Assembly (NCBI GenBank): GCA_022749755.1
Contig: CM040446.1
Coordinates: 16,678,080-16,742,079, forward strand
Reading direction: 5' to 3'
Origin: Azadirachta indica
Taxonomy: Eukaryota > Streptophyta > Magnoliopsida > Sapindales > Meliaceae
Length of the DNA: 64,000 nucleotides
A model generated the notes under the pieces. The model searched no databases, was not told the origin of the DNA, and worked only from the letters and a program-made list of their open reading frames with translations. Numbering within the stretch: position 1 is the stretch's first letter; the number at the start of each line of letters is the position of its first letter. This document shows positions 12,620-24,423 of the stretch, one piece after another. Both the position numbers and the translations under genes were made by a program.

Positions 12620-14549
12620 ATGGAGGAGAAGCAACTTAATTTTATTAAGAATCTTCTTTTCGGTTGCATTTCTGGCTTTTGTTTGCTGTGTCATTCATTT
12701 CTACTAATCAGCATGGCTAAAGTCTCAAATAGTCAGAAATCAGCTGAGAATTCAAGGAGTTAAAGGGCCTTCTCCTTCTTTGTTTTATGGGAATCTTCAT
12801 CAAATGAAGCGGATTCAATTGAAGGCTGTAAATCGTGATAAAATTGTTGCTAATGAATATGGTTCGACTAACACGTGCGTGAGTTGTAACTGAAATGGTT
12901 TTTGTTTTTTTGTGGGCAAACGTAAGACTATAGAGAAGAACAAATTATGGTTCAACTAAGAGCCAAATGTGTGAAAGCAGTCTGAAATTTTATCTTGTAA
13001 AGGTGATGGTAAGCCTGAAAATATGAAAGCATTTTCAGGTCCCGCGTACACGTATTCGACAAGGTTGAGGCAGCATCTGCATGTGAATGATCCTGAGACA
13101 GTAAAGGAAATGAACAAATCCAACAGTATTGGACCAATATTTTGGATTTGGGCAACCCTTCTTATATTACCATACAAAATTCACCCAAACTTAGCAATGG
13201 CATTTTGAGATCCACTGTACGTTTTTGGGCCCAACAGAGAAAAATTATGGCACCAGAATTCTTCGTGGACAAAGTCAAGGCCATGAAACTGAAATCATTT
13301 TGCATAAATGCTAATGTCTGCGCCTAAAATTTCTACAAATTTGTTCTAATGTGATTGTATGAGATGTTTAATACAAAGCAAGTTGGGATTAATGGTGGAA
13401 TCAGCCCAGCCATTGTTGGGAAAATGGGAGGAGATCCTTGAAGCTGAAGGTGGTTTGGCAACAGATATCGAAGTTGACGAGGATTTGAGGAGCCTGTCAG
13501 CAAAAGTGATTTCAAGAGTTTGTTTTGGAAGCTCTTTTCCAATCTCAGTTCAAAATGCCATTTCAAATCAAAACTTCCTTTTTGGTGTCACTAGTTTCGG
13601 GTAAGCTTCACTGAACTTTGTGCATTAATTGAAGAGCAGAGATAACTTGTTATGCGTACTAATAACGTAGAAGCACATTTCTTCATTTCAGGAAGCGATT
13701 CCAGATAAGCAGTTTGGAAAGAGAGATTGATTCATTCATATGGGAAACGTTTAAAGAACGCAAAAAGGAATGTTTAGGGAAAGCTTCAGAGGAAAAGGAG
13801 TTAATGCAGATAATACTGGAGGAAGCTGTTAGTGAAAAATTTGTGGACAAAGTTTGATCGCAGAGATTTATAATTGATAATCTCAAGAACATATAATTTG
13901 CCGGCCACGAATCAACTGCTGTTGCTGCTTCCTGGCGATTAATGTTTCTTGCTTTACATCCAGAATGGCAATCTAGTTTACGTGCAGAGTTAAATCAGTT
14001 TTGCAAAAATGTCTTTCTTGAATGCAAATTCACTCCCCAGTTTGGAAATGGTAATATCTAACATCCAATGCAAGATATCAAGTACTTCAGGTGATTTTAT
14101 GAATATTCTTGAACTTATTACAGAAATTATTGTATTCAGATGATTTTGGTGATTCAAGAAACTTTGCGCCTGTATCAAGAGAAGTTCTTGAAGAGACTCG
14201 AATTGATGACATAATTTTTCCCAAGAGCGTAAACAAAAGGGCTCTTATACCGGAATCCTGATATTTGGGGCTCAGATGCTAACGAAGAGTTTAAGCCTGA
14301 AAGATTCACTAATGGAGTCTCCAAAGCTTGCGAATTTCCCCAATCGCAATTGGGATAGGTCCTCCCATATGCCTCGGCCAAAACTTGGCAGTGGTTCAAC
14401 GGAAAGTTGTTCTTTCCCTTATCATCTCAAGGTTCAGTTTCTCCTTGTCTCCCAATTATCAACATTCTCCTATTTTTAGGATGCTTGTGAAACCTGAAGA
14501 TGGTGTTTATATCTGTGCTCAGAAGATTCACCAGCGCTCACAGAAATAA
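12620..14549 (+). pseudogene. Cytochrome P450 pseudogene (CYP714-like)
   Basis: A full-length but broken P450 gene of the CYP72 clan. The ATG at 12620 opens MEEKQLNFIK and a membrane anchor. The frame then shifts near 12710 into LRIQGVKGPSPSLFYGN, the proline-rich hinge, and continues MKRIQLKAVNRDKIVANEYGS. A second exon starts after an AG at about 13038 (YTYSTRLRQHLHVNDPE), then frameshifts into NPSYIT and GILRSTVRFWAQQRKIMAPEF. Further pieces are 13386-13602, 13692-14060 (I-helix AGHEST at about 13900-13917, with in-frame stops just before it), 14140-14180 (ExxR as QETLRLY) and 14260-14549 (FKPERFTNG). The heme loop reads [10 protein letters not shown] where the family has FGxGxRxCxG: the cysteine remains but the arginine is proline. 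The frame changes at least three times. Assignment to CYP714 is from memory of the hinge and C-helix wording. Confidence 0.85.
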
Positions 14550-14837
14550 ACTGAGCAAATCTGTGTATTCAATTTATATGCATTTGAAGTTCATATTGCT
14601 TTAATGTATGCATCAAAGTTGGCATGTTTGCAGCTTGGTGTAATATAAATAACAAATCTGAAAACATATGTGAGAGCGCAGGGAGAGAGAAAATTTTGAT
14701 TGGTAAAAGCATGCAGAAAATAAAGACCGGATTTGGAAAAAGAAAATTCCTCATAGTAGTGTATAAGACTAACAAGTTGCTTGTGGATATAGAAAAAGGT
14801 AAAAACTAACAAGTTTCTGCTAGATTTCAAATTCAAA

Positions 14838-16240
14838 ATGGCTTCAAAACCTCTTATAATCATTTTCCCCTTCATGGCTCAAGGCCACAAAATTCCTCTG
14901 CTTGACCTTTCGAACGCGTTTTCTCTGCGCAGCGTAAAGATTACATTTACCAACACCCCATCTAATTCGGGTTTCATCGGCTCATATTTATCAGAATCAG
15001 AGGATGTTCATCTCAAGGAAATTCCATTCCCGGCAGTACAAGGTCTCCCGAAACGCTGCGAAAACTTGTCCCGACTTTCCTCGTCATACCAAGTCCTGCC
15101 GTTTCTAATGGCAACAAAGAAACTTCAAGAACCATTTGAGAAAGCAGTAACAGAATTATACGACAGTCAATTCCCAACAATTTGTGTTATTTCTGATTCC
15201 TTTTTAGGATGGACAAATCTTTCACGTAAGAATTTTGGTCTGCCCAGGTTGTCTTTCATGGTATGGGAATCTTTCCGATGGCTGTCAAAAAATGCATGAT
15301 AATTCATCAAACACACAGGGAATTGAACTCGGAGAATCACGTTGTTAGAGTTAAAGGACTTGATCTCCCATTCACTCTAACAAAAGGAGAGTTGCCGAGG
15401 TCATTGAGGGGGACTAGCCTCATTTCTCTACTCTATCTGGAAGAAGAGAAATGAGATTTAGAAAGCTAGGGTGTTATTGCCAACAGTTCTTCAGAGCGAG
15501 AATCTGATTACATTGCTTCTTTGAAGTCTCTGTATAACAATGTTACTGAAATTTGGTGCATTGGTCCAATTTTAATGTATGACCAAATAGAGGGAAGAGT
15601 GAAATTTGAATCACAATCTACATTATGGGCAAAGTGGTTAGCGTTGGCTTGAAAATTCTGTAATGTACGTGTCATTTGGTTCAGAGGAATAGTTGTGCAA
15701 TGATTAGCTTGATGAATTGGCTTATGGCCTGGATTTGTCAGGGCAGGATTACATTTGGGCCTGGAAATCTAAGGATTGGGAACCACCAACTGGAATCAAC
15801 ACAAGCAGAGGATTAATCACTTGGAATGGGCTGATCAGAGATGGGTTTTTAACCCATAAAGCAATGGGTGGATTAATCACTCGGAGAATCACTTGGAATT
15901 TTGTGCTGGAAAGCTCGTCAAATGCGGTTCCAATTTTAGCATGGCCAATTCAAACTGAGCAGCCGATAAATGCCAAGTATTTGCTGGAGAAGCTGAAACT
16001 AGGATTTAGAGATCCAAATGTCGTAAGCATTGGAGAGAGTACAATTGTGAGCCGTGAAGTAGTTTGTGAAGTAGTGAACGAATTGATGCAAGGAGAGAAA
16101 GGAAAGAAGGCAAGAGAAAGAGCAATTAAGCTGGAAATTATGTAAAGACAGCAGTTCTGCGTGGTGAATCTTCTGATAGAGGCTTAAATAGACTTGTTCA
16201 ACAACTTTTCCGGAAGAATTATCTCTGGACAAAATTCAGT
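14838..16240 (+). pseudogene. UDP-glycosyltransferase pseudogene (UGT92-like)
   Basis: A broken family-1 glycosyltransferase starts at ATG 14838 with MASKPLIIIFPFMAQGHKIP, the usual N-terminal acceptor-side motif including the catalytic-type His. The first frame runs 153 codons and is lost near 15255. The HGMG-FPMAV-KKCM segment continues one frame over, then LDLPFTLTKGELP. Stops occur after LYLEEEK (about 15451) and around 15650-15710. The PSPG donor-binding box is degenerate: GFLTHKAMGG, then WNFVLESSSNAVPILAWPIQTEQ, lacking the HCGWNS core. A partial internal duplication (GGATTAATCACT near 15810 and again near 15869) disrupts this box. The last recognisable part is EVVNELMQGEKGKKARERA, followed by a stop near 16143. 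It lies 290 bp after the P450 pseudogene, on the same strand. Confidence 0.85.
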
Positions 16241-16460
16241 CAATAAAAGATTGTACAAGAGTAGTAACGCTATGAACCCACAGAGAGAACAATAACTTTT
16301 TATTCATATCTTATTCCATACGATTTGATCATACAATTCAAGAATATTCAAAAAATTATCAAACGATCTCCACATCTCCGAGTTTGGGATGATAATTTCA
16401 GATCCTCAATGCCAGATACTTCAAACCCTGTAGAAGAGAACAACTATATTATATCAAAAT

Positions 16461-16953
16461 TTATGCAAGTAAAAGAGATGAAAAGATTAGGGCATGGACA
16501 TAATGTTGGTAAGAAATGTTAATAGCACCGGAAGCAGTATCTGCAATGTAGGAAAATGCTTCTTGTGAGAAGTCAATAGTCCCTCTACAGGACCCAGGCG
16601 GACAGTGAATATTGGCCGCAGGCAGCGCTGCCGTTCCGTATAGCTTCACTGGCTGCTGCTACCATCACCCCTTGATCCTCGAAACCGTAACAAGCAGAAG
16701 CTGATCAAACCAAAATAGAAAGCTAAAAATGTGTATATGCATGCTTTTCTCAATAAATTAAATAACATAACATGGTTTAGAGAAAGAGAGGTGTTTGATA
16801 AAGAAATCAGTGCTCATACGCATGTAGGGAGGAGTGTAATAAGTTGCAGTCCCGTAATTCTGAGCCGATTATCTTCGAGAAGAAGCAGATCAGAATCAAG
16901 CATAATGATAGAGGGAGAGCAGTGCCAGAGTACTTATTCACCGGGAATGCCAT
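16461..16953 (-). pseudogene. EG45-like (plant natriuretic peptide / p12-type) pseudogene, copy A
   Basis: A small secreted, expansin-like double-psi beta-barrel protein gene. Exon 1 runs 16953 to 16820: ATG, hydrophobic signal peptide, then the mature start NYGTATYYTPPYM, which is out of frame with the ATG (a shift of one base, about four bases longer than copy C). Its donor (C|GTATGAG) is intact. Exon 2 begins at 16700 after an AG (SACYGFEDQGVMVAAASEA). About 90 bp are missing after CGQY, so the strand with VNC...VKIVDR is lost and the frame jumps to CPPGSCRGTIDFSQEAF. The normal stop after QYV is gone and the frame runs on to 16461. Three independent lesions make this a pseudogene. The family includes EG45-like and citrus blight-associated protein p12. 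Confidence 0.82.
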
Positions 16954-17824
16954 TGATTGATTGATTGCAACTTGCGAGGAATATATATATATATATGAAA
17001 CAGCAGCTTCCTTTTTATATATGTGAAAGCTTGAAGTTTGAAGGCAGTAGTACTTTGATTGCAGTGGAGGAAGTGTTATTTATAGGGTTAAACAAGCAGT
17101 GAATAATAATGATACTGACAATTTTTTGTCTTATAATATATATATATATATATATGTGGTATGTATGTATGTATGTATGTATGTAAGTATGATGAATACA
17201 CTGTTTAATGAACGCGAAATCATTGGTTTGGTTTTCCCTGTCAGCGAATTAAATTAATTAAATTTCCACGAAATCAATCCGGCCCCTGAATAAGTATTGT
17301 ATTGTATTGTATTGTATATGCTTGGAATGTGGAAGGCATCATTTTTATACATACATATGCAGCAGTTTTAATTTCTATCTGCTATTGCCCGAAAATTATT
17401 AGCAAATAGTTTACAAGACGTACGTACCACATAAATTAATGTCATATATATTCTCTAAGATTTTGAAGCATGAATCTTTCCTTGTCAGCATATATATAAT
17501 TAATGCAGGCCTTGAGAAATTTAATTTCCAAGAGATCAATGTCTCTAGAAGTACTTTGTGTATGGATAGCAATAACATCATATGCAACCACTTTTTTCTG
17601 TCTTTAGTAGATTAATTGACAACTGAATATTTCAAATTTCCAAGAAGATAAATACTAAAATTAAATATACAAATTAATTACAATTATTGAAACTCATATC
17701 GAATCCCAGTTCCCATCCATGCATCTTCAAATCAATTACTACATACTCCGTTTCAATGACTACCTAGATGCCATTTTGGGTCTCAACTCATAAAATGTTG
17801 AAGAATTTTAAACCTCTGATTGCA

Positions 17825-17866
<42 letters not shown>

Positions 17867-18475
17867 ACTGGCACAGAATTATGTGTACAAATATTTTTTG
17901 TAATTGTATAATAATATACATAACAAAATTTATTACACTACCGCAAGGATTAATGTAGTATCGACGTCTTTCAGACTTTCTTGATAGTTCAATTTTGGTG
18001 AATTAATTTTAATAATGCTATTAAATTTATTTATTAACTGTTAAATATAAAAACTTGAAAAAGTCTTCGATTTGATCATGATCAAGCATCCACTTCATTT
18101 ATTTTTGATCATTGTTTGGTCTCTCATAGTTTTAAAATGAAAATTAAGTAGTAGTATAAAACAGAATACTAGGCTATGAATAATTTAAACTATTTTATTG
18201 GTTTCATTTATTGAAAGCAATAATTTGCTGCTAGTGCAGATAATAACTTATCAAAGACAATGAAATAAATTGATCAAACAAGCTTCAAATCCCCAGCGGT
18301 AGATTGACAATTTCAGAGTAATAATTTGTCTCCCAGCTGTTCCTTCAAACCATGCATAAACATTTTGAAAACAAAATACAAAATTAAAACATTAACTAAA
18401 ATGTTGATGACAAAAGACATCATAACTATACATATAACTATATATATATAACTATATATATATATATATATATAG
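16954..18475. other. Spacer within the EG45 array, rich in microsatellites
   Basis: No gene. It contains TA repeats (about 17136-17155 and 17827-17868), a GTAT tetranucleotide repeat (about 17161-17185), a TATTG pentanucleotide repeat (about 17295-17317) and another TA tract (18432-18474). Segments near 17600-17640 and 18220-18290 match segments near 20290-20330 and 20380-20450, so spacer and genes were duplicated together. Confidence 0.6.
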
Positions 18476-18745
18476 TTATACGTACTGTCGGTAAGAAATG
18501 TTGATGACACCAGAAGCACTATCAGCAATAGAAGCAAATGCTTCTTGGGACAAGTCAATGGTGCCCCTACACGAGGCAGCCGGGAAGCCGACAATCTTCA
18601 CCACCATCGCTCCACTTCCGGAGTGCCGGCGTTTGTTCCACTCACACAATTTACTTGGTAATATTGGCCGCAGGCAGCACCGCCGTTTCATACAGGTAGC
18701 TACACCGGCTGCTGCTATCATCACCCCTTGATCCACGAATCCATG
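18476..18745 (-). pseudogene. EG45-like pseudogene, copy B (exon 2 only)
   Basis: Only the second exon is recognisable: GFVDQGVMIAAAG, then out of frame NGGAACGQYYQVNCVSGTNAGTP, then back to GSGAMVVKIV, AASCRGTIDLSQEAFASIADSASGVINISYRQYV and TAA at 18478-18476. About 11-13 bp are missing where copy C encodes FPCQ, and the DRCP turn is reduced to GFP. The CY preceding GF and all of exon 1 are absent; a TA/TG microsatellite (about 18745-18768) lies where the splice acceptor should be. Confidence 0.8.
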
Positions 18746-18749
18746 TGTG

Positions 18750-20596
18750 TATATATATATATATATGATAAATATATAAATATGCATACATGCACATGCA
18801 AGCCTTGGGGAAGTTCCAAAACAATTTCCCCACAGTACTAAATGTATATATATATATATATATATACAGTATCGATATATAGCCACCACGTACACCACAG
18901 AAACATGAAGTAGACTTGCAGCTGGATTGAATTTTGCGTCTTATATATGTTGTTGTTCTTGTAGATATCCACAATTATTACCATAATTAAGAAACCCTTG
19001 CGTGGCCGTTGCACTCCTAAGCGTTTTGGAGCTAGGATATATCCATCCACCGTCTATATGTGTGTGTGTGTGTGTCTATATATATATATGTATGTATATA
19101 ATCCCAAAAAGCAGCTTCAAAACTGACGACAGGAGGAAATTATTGAAAAATTGGAGGTGATCAGGTATTTGACAAAAATAAAACAAGGTTATCAATCAGG
19201 TTTGACAATAATATATCATGTAATCCAAGAAAGCATAAAATAGACTCAAATTGGTGTGAATGAGATGGAATCCCTAACAAAGCAAGCAATTCTTTAGAAA
19301 ACAAAGACTACAAACAAATACAACATATAGTTTCTCTCATTGTAGTACCACGTTATTTTAGTGCTATTAATTATTAATTAATGTGATGAGTGATATATAT
19401 AATTATATTAGCGCGATCATTATTCTTTTTTTGGTTCACTGGGATTGCAACCAGCTGTCACACTTCTACCTCCCTTATAAATGTGCAAGCACTTTGTAAA
19501 TAATATATATTTGATGTACATTAATTAATAATTCTTCTTAATTATATCAATGTTATATAATTAAGTAATTAAATTTATAAATCGGAGATAATTAATTTTA
19601 AATTTTCTCGTACTAAAAATATATTACAAAGATTCTATTTATAAAAGAAAAAAAATCAAGGGGTAAAAGTAATGATATAATTACAATAATATTCATTTTT
19701 ATAAATCATCTTGATTCGTTAATTATGAAGGGTACTATAACATTGATCTATATCTTAATTCTTGTAAATCAGCTAATAAATTTTAACATACATATATTAT
19801 ATATTGTGGATATTGAAAAACATTTACAGAATTTTGTGATTTTTATTTTATTCTTATCACGGGTATATATATACACATAAGAAAATAATATCTGGAACTA
19901 TATTCTTGAATAATATAGTTCTTATATTAGAAAATGCCATTGATTCGTGCAGGCAAATTTTTTCCTAATCTGAAAATAATAAACGCCATTGATGATCACT
20001 TATCTCGTTATCAAGAAGTACTCTTTATATTATTATTCATTTTATAGAAATACATATGTTGATATATATGTATATATGTAAACGGGCTTAAGAGCTATAT
20101 TTAATTAATAAATTTTTCATAGATTTGTAGCAACGAATGTTTTCTAGTAAGAATATAGATGGATAGGCCATATATCTCCATGCAGGCCTAGAGAAATTTA
20201 CGACCACTGTTGTGAATTGTTGTCCCTGGAGCTTTGTAAGTTAATGGATTAATTTGAATCAATGCAACAAATTAATTTTGTTGCTGTTCTGTCTTTTAGC
20301 AGATAATTGACAACTGAATATTCCAAATTTCCAATAATAATTTAATTTATTTTACTTTCATTATTTAATTAAGACAATATCTAATTTGCTGCTGATACAG
20401 ATAACAACGGATCAAAAACAATTGATCAAATTACGAATTGATCAATCAAGCTGCATGCTCCGAAAATCACGAACGGTAAAACGATCGAAAATTTCAATCC
20501 TCATTCCTTCAAGCCCTGCATATATAAACATTTTAAACCAAAATACAAATTTAAAACATATATATTACTGAAAACATCATATATACATATAAAGAG
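18750..20596. other. Spacer between EG45 copies B and C
   Basis: AT-rich DNA with TA tracts (about 18751-18766, 18846-18866) and a TG/TA tract (about 19060-19100). The string GGGGAAGTTCCAAAACAATT near 18807 recurs, slightly changed, near 21338 upstream of copy C, marking the duplication unit. No open frame of interest. Confidence 0.55.
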
Positions 20597-21117
20597 TTAT
20601 ACATACTGTTGGTAAGAAATGTTGATAACACCAGAAGCAGTATCAGCAATTGAAGCAAAGGCTTCCTGCGACAAGTCAACGGTGCGCCTACACGACGCAG
20701 CCGGGCAGCGGTCGACAATCTTCACCACCACCGCTCCGCTTCCCTGACAAGGAAACGGAGTGCCTGCGTTTGTCCCACTTACGCAGTTTACTTGGTAATA
20801 TTGACCACAGGCAGTGCCGCCGTTCCATACAGCTTCACTCGCTGCTGCTATCACCACCCCCTGATTTTCGAATCCGCAACAAGCAGAAGCTGAAACCAAA
20901 ACAAAAAATGCATATACATTCCTATGTATCTATATTATGCTTAATTATGCTTTCTCAATAGAATGAAATCAAAAGAAAGCATGCTTATGCATGTAGAGTG
21001 GGGTGTAATATGTAGCAGTCCGTAATTCTGAGCGGAAGCAAATGAGCAGAAGAAACTCAGACTTATGCATGACAGAAGAAAGAACGCAGTGCAAGAGTTC
21101 TTCAATTGGATCGCCAC
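20597..21117 (-). pseudogene. EG45-like gene copy C, exon 2 intact but exon 1 damaged
   Basis: Exon 2 (20889-20597) is fully open: SACCGFENQGVVIAAASEAV, CGQYYQVNCVSGTNAGTPF, PCQGSGAVVVKIVDRCP, AASCRRTVDLSQEAF and ISYQQYV-stop. Cysteine spacing is normal except that the usual CYG is CCG. Exon 1 aligns with copy A but carries three lesions: the start ATG is GTG (21117-21115), one G is missing from the NYG codon run (near 21021), and the donor GT after the YM codons is AT. An upstream in-frame ATG at 21174 could give a signal-peptide frame, but the 1-bp deletion and lost donor still break it. I call it a recent pseudogene. An assembly error could explain one lesion, hardly all three. Confidence 0.75.
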
Positions 21118-22345
21118 TGATTTCAAGTAACCCAAAAAAAGATATATAGCTGCTAATTCTGTAAATACATGCATGGTGTGGTGAAGGAAAGTTATTTATT
21201 TATAGGGTGAGATGATCGTAATTTATTTATAAATACAACGTTGTTATTCGTTTATTCTGAGATTTTGTTGCATAAATTACTTTTAATTTCTTTGTAACTA
21301 ACTGAAGGCGGTCATGCATGCATGCAGACGCAGGCCTGGGGAAATTTCCAAAACAATTTCCCACCAGCTAGCCTTATTTTAGTTTATTTTTTAGCTGGAA
21401 ATATATACATGATGAGAATTTAGTAAAATGAATTTAATGCTCTGTTTAGTAGCCAATTTTTTTTTTTATATAATAAGGTTAAACATTAATTCTAACGCTG
21501 AATGTTTATAAAAAATGAATTTATAGTTAAAACTAACTTTGAAATTTATAGGAATTAATAATGCTAATTAGACAGAGAGAATTAAACTCTTTGAACGGAT
21601 AGTAACGATCAAAAGAAGTGCTTCGGTCTTTTAACTTTTTTATTTCTCCTGTGAGCTTTAGCAAAACGATCGGAATATGCAACACGTAACATGGATTTAA
21701 TCCTACTACGCAAAACAAAAAGAGATCTAGTCCGAGATCTGCTTAATCTCTAACAAACCTATTATCCAACACGTTTCCTCTTTTGTATTCTCATTCCCAG
21801 CTTTTATCTCTTTTCTGCTTATCTGTGATCAAATATTGTTACTGTTTTTATTGTTTCCCCATGCACTGGCTTCATTTAGCAGCCCCTGTAACTGTAAGTG
21901 AATCTCACTCTCTGCAAACTGTTGGTTATTGCTTGTTATTCAATTTTGTTTCTCCTGTTGTTGGATTTCACTCGAGTCTCCAGATTTTCATATATTCACT
22001 ATACACAAATCTTCCTATCCAAAATGATGAAATATCCTGAAAATTATATCCGTAAAAGCCGTAAAGGCAGATGTATGTGTGTAAGATGAGTTGAATTGTG
22101 TACAGATTTTGCAGCAAACCACTTGTACTCTGTAGCAATATGCCATGTAAAAGTAGATTTTCTTAATTGTTCCACGCATTCTCTTTTGCATTTATTTGCA
22201 TTCCATTTAATAGTTTAGATTTTCTTGCTGTTTGAAATCATTGGAAGCAGAATTTGGTGACTATTTTAATTGCATATTTAATTTCTTCTGTTTTCTGACA
22301 TATGATTTATGATAACGCACTGAAACAGCAACAATAGAAGAAAAA
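21118..22345. other. RHM promoter and leader
   Basis: This holds the promoter and 5'UTR of RHM. A probable 5'UTR intron runs from the donor CT|GTAAGTG at 21894 to the acceptor ACAG at 22328, ending 17 bp before the ATG. A CATGCATGCATG string (about 21314-21325) lies upstream. No other gene is seen. Confidence 0.5.
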
Positions 22346-24423
22346 ATGTCTCGTGAACCAGCTTCATATTCACCCAAAAGGATTCTAATAACTGGGGCAG
22401 CTGGTTTTATTGCTTCCCATGTCACCAACAGACTCATCAAGAATTACCCTGACTACAAAATTGTGGCACTTGACAAGCTAGATTACTGCTCTAGTCTCAG
22501 GAATCTGATTCCTAGTCGATCCTCCCCAAATTTTAAATTTCTCAAGGGTGATATCACTTGTGCTGATCTTATTAATTACCTCTTGGTTGCTGAAAACATT
22601 GACACTATTATGCACTTTGCTGCTCAATCCCATGTGGATAACTCTTTCGGCAACTCTTTCGAATTCACAAACAATAACATATATGGCACACATGTACTTC
22701 TTGAAGCCTGTAAGGTTACACAGCAAGTTAAGAGATTCATTCATGTGAGTACTGATGAAGTTTATGGTGAAACTGATATGGAAAATGACATCGGAAATCC
22801 TGAAGCTTCTCAACTTCTTCCTACAAATCCTTATTCTGCTACAAAAGCAGGAGCTGAAATGCTTGTTATGGCTTACCACAGATCTTATGGTCTTCCAACT
22901 ATCACAACCAGAGGGAATAATGTCTATGGTCCCAACCAATACCCGGAAAAACTCATCCCTAAATTCATTCTTCTTGCTATGAAAGGCGAGCCATTACCAA
23001 TTCATGGGAATGGCTCAAATGTAAGAAGCTATTTGTATTGTGATGATGTTGCAGAAGCATTTGATGTTATACTTCACAAAGGAGTGTTAGGACATGTCTA
23101 CAATGTGGGCACGAAGAAGGAAAGACGGGTACTTGATGTGGCAAAAGATATTTGCAAGCTGTTTAATTTGGATCCTGAAAGAACTATAGAATATGTCCAA
23201 GACAGACCATTTAATGATCAGAGATATTTCTTGGATGATCAAAAGCTGAAGAGACTTGGGTGGCAAGAAAGAACACCTTGGGAAGAAGGGCTAAAATTGA
23301 CAATGGAATGGTACACAAAGAATCCACATTGGTGGGGTGATATTTCTGGTGCTCTTGCCCCTCACCCTTGCATTACATTGCTTTCTGACCCCAATGAAAA
23401 TGATGATACATGGTACTTGCATAGCGGGTACCCAACACTTAGTCGGATTAATGACCAAACAGAACTGAAATTTCTGATATATGGAAAGACTGGTTGGATT
23501 GGTGGGTTATTAGGAAAGTTCTGTCAAGAGAAAGGGGTAGCATTTGAGTATGGAAGAGGAAGATTGGAGAATAGGAATTCATTAATGGAGGATATAAGGA
23601 CAATAAGGCCAAGTCATGTGTTTAATGCAGCTGGGATTACTGGTAGGCCTAATGTTGATTGGTGTGAATCACACAAGGTTGAAACTATACGCGCTAATGT
23701 GATTGGCACACTAACACTCGCAGATGTTTGCAGAGAGAATAATATCTTAATGATCAACTTTTCAACTGGCTGCATATTCGAATATGACAATGAACATCCA
23801 CAAGGATCAAGTCGTGGATTCAAGGAAGAAGATAAGCCAAATTTCACTGGTTCCTTCTACTCCAAGACAAAAGCTATGGTACGGTAACATTCATATGCAT
23901 GTACATAAGATTTCAGTTGCTGAAACTGTAACGACAATGTATTGATTTTCAAGAAATTTGAATGAACTTGTTGCAGGTTGAGGGGCTAATAAAAGAATAT
24001 CCAAATGTGTGTAGTCTCAGAATCCGGATGCCAATTTCTTCTGATCTAAGCAACCCAAGAAACTTCATAACAAAAATCACTCGGTACAACAAAGTGGTGA
24101 ACATTCCAAATAGCATGACAGTGTTGGATGAGTTGTTGCCAATGTCCATTGAAATGGCAAAAAGGAATCGGAGAGGAGTATGGAACTTCATCAATCCAGG
24201 AGTGATAAGCCATAATGAAATCCTGGAGATGTACAAGAAGTACATTGACCCTGGATTGAAATGGGTGAATTTTGGGTTGGAAGAGCAGGCAAAAGTGACT
24301 GTGGCGCCAAGAAGTAACAATGAATTGGATGCAACAAAGCTAAAGAAGGAATTCCCTGAATTGTTGTCAATTAAAGATTCAATTGTCAAGTATGTGTTTG
24401 AGCCAAACAAGAAGGAGATTTAA
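22346..24423 (+). CDS. RHM: UDP-rhamnose synthase (trifunctional RHM)
   Basis: Cytosolic enzyme converting UDP-glucose to UDP-L-rhamnose for pectin and flavonoid rhamnosylation. Exons 22346-23878 and 23977-24423 (GT-AG intron in phase 0 after KAM) encode 659 aa. The N-terminal half is the UDP-glucose 4,6-dehydratase: Rossmann GAAGFIA at residues 17-23, the TDE catalytic triplet 136-138 and YSATK 163-167. The C-terminal half is the 3,5-epimerase/4-keto-reductase: GKTGWIGG 380-387, GRPNVDWCE about 433-441 and YSKTK 505-509. Both halves keep their nucleotide-binding and YxxxK residues, so all activities look intact. Length matches Arabidopsis RHM1-3 (about 667-669). The start is preceded by AAAA and is the only ATG fitting the family N-terminus. 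It is the only intact gene of the accessory stretch 12.6-24.4 kb. The paralogue (RHM1, 2 or 3) cannot be set from sequence alone. Confidence 0.96.

Noticed and set aside
17136..17317. Repeated short units resembling an array (GTAT and TATTG runs)
   Set aside because: These are simple microsatellites without spacers, not a CRISPR or satellite array, and a plant nuclear genome is not expected to carry CRISPR.
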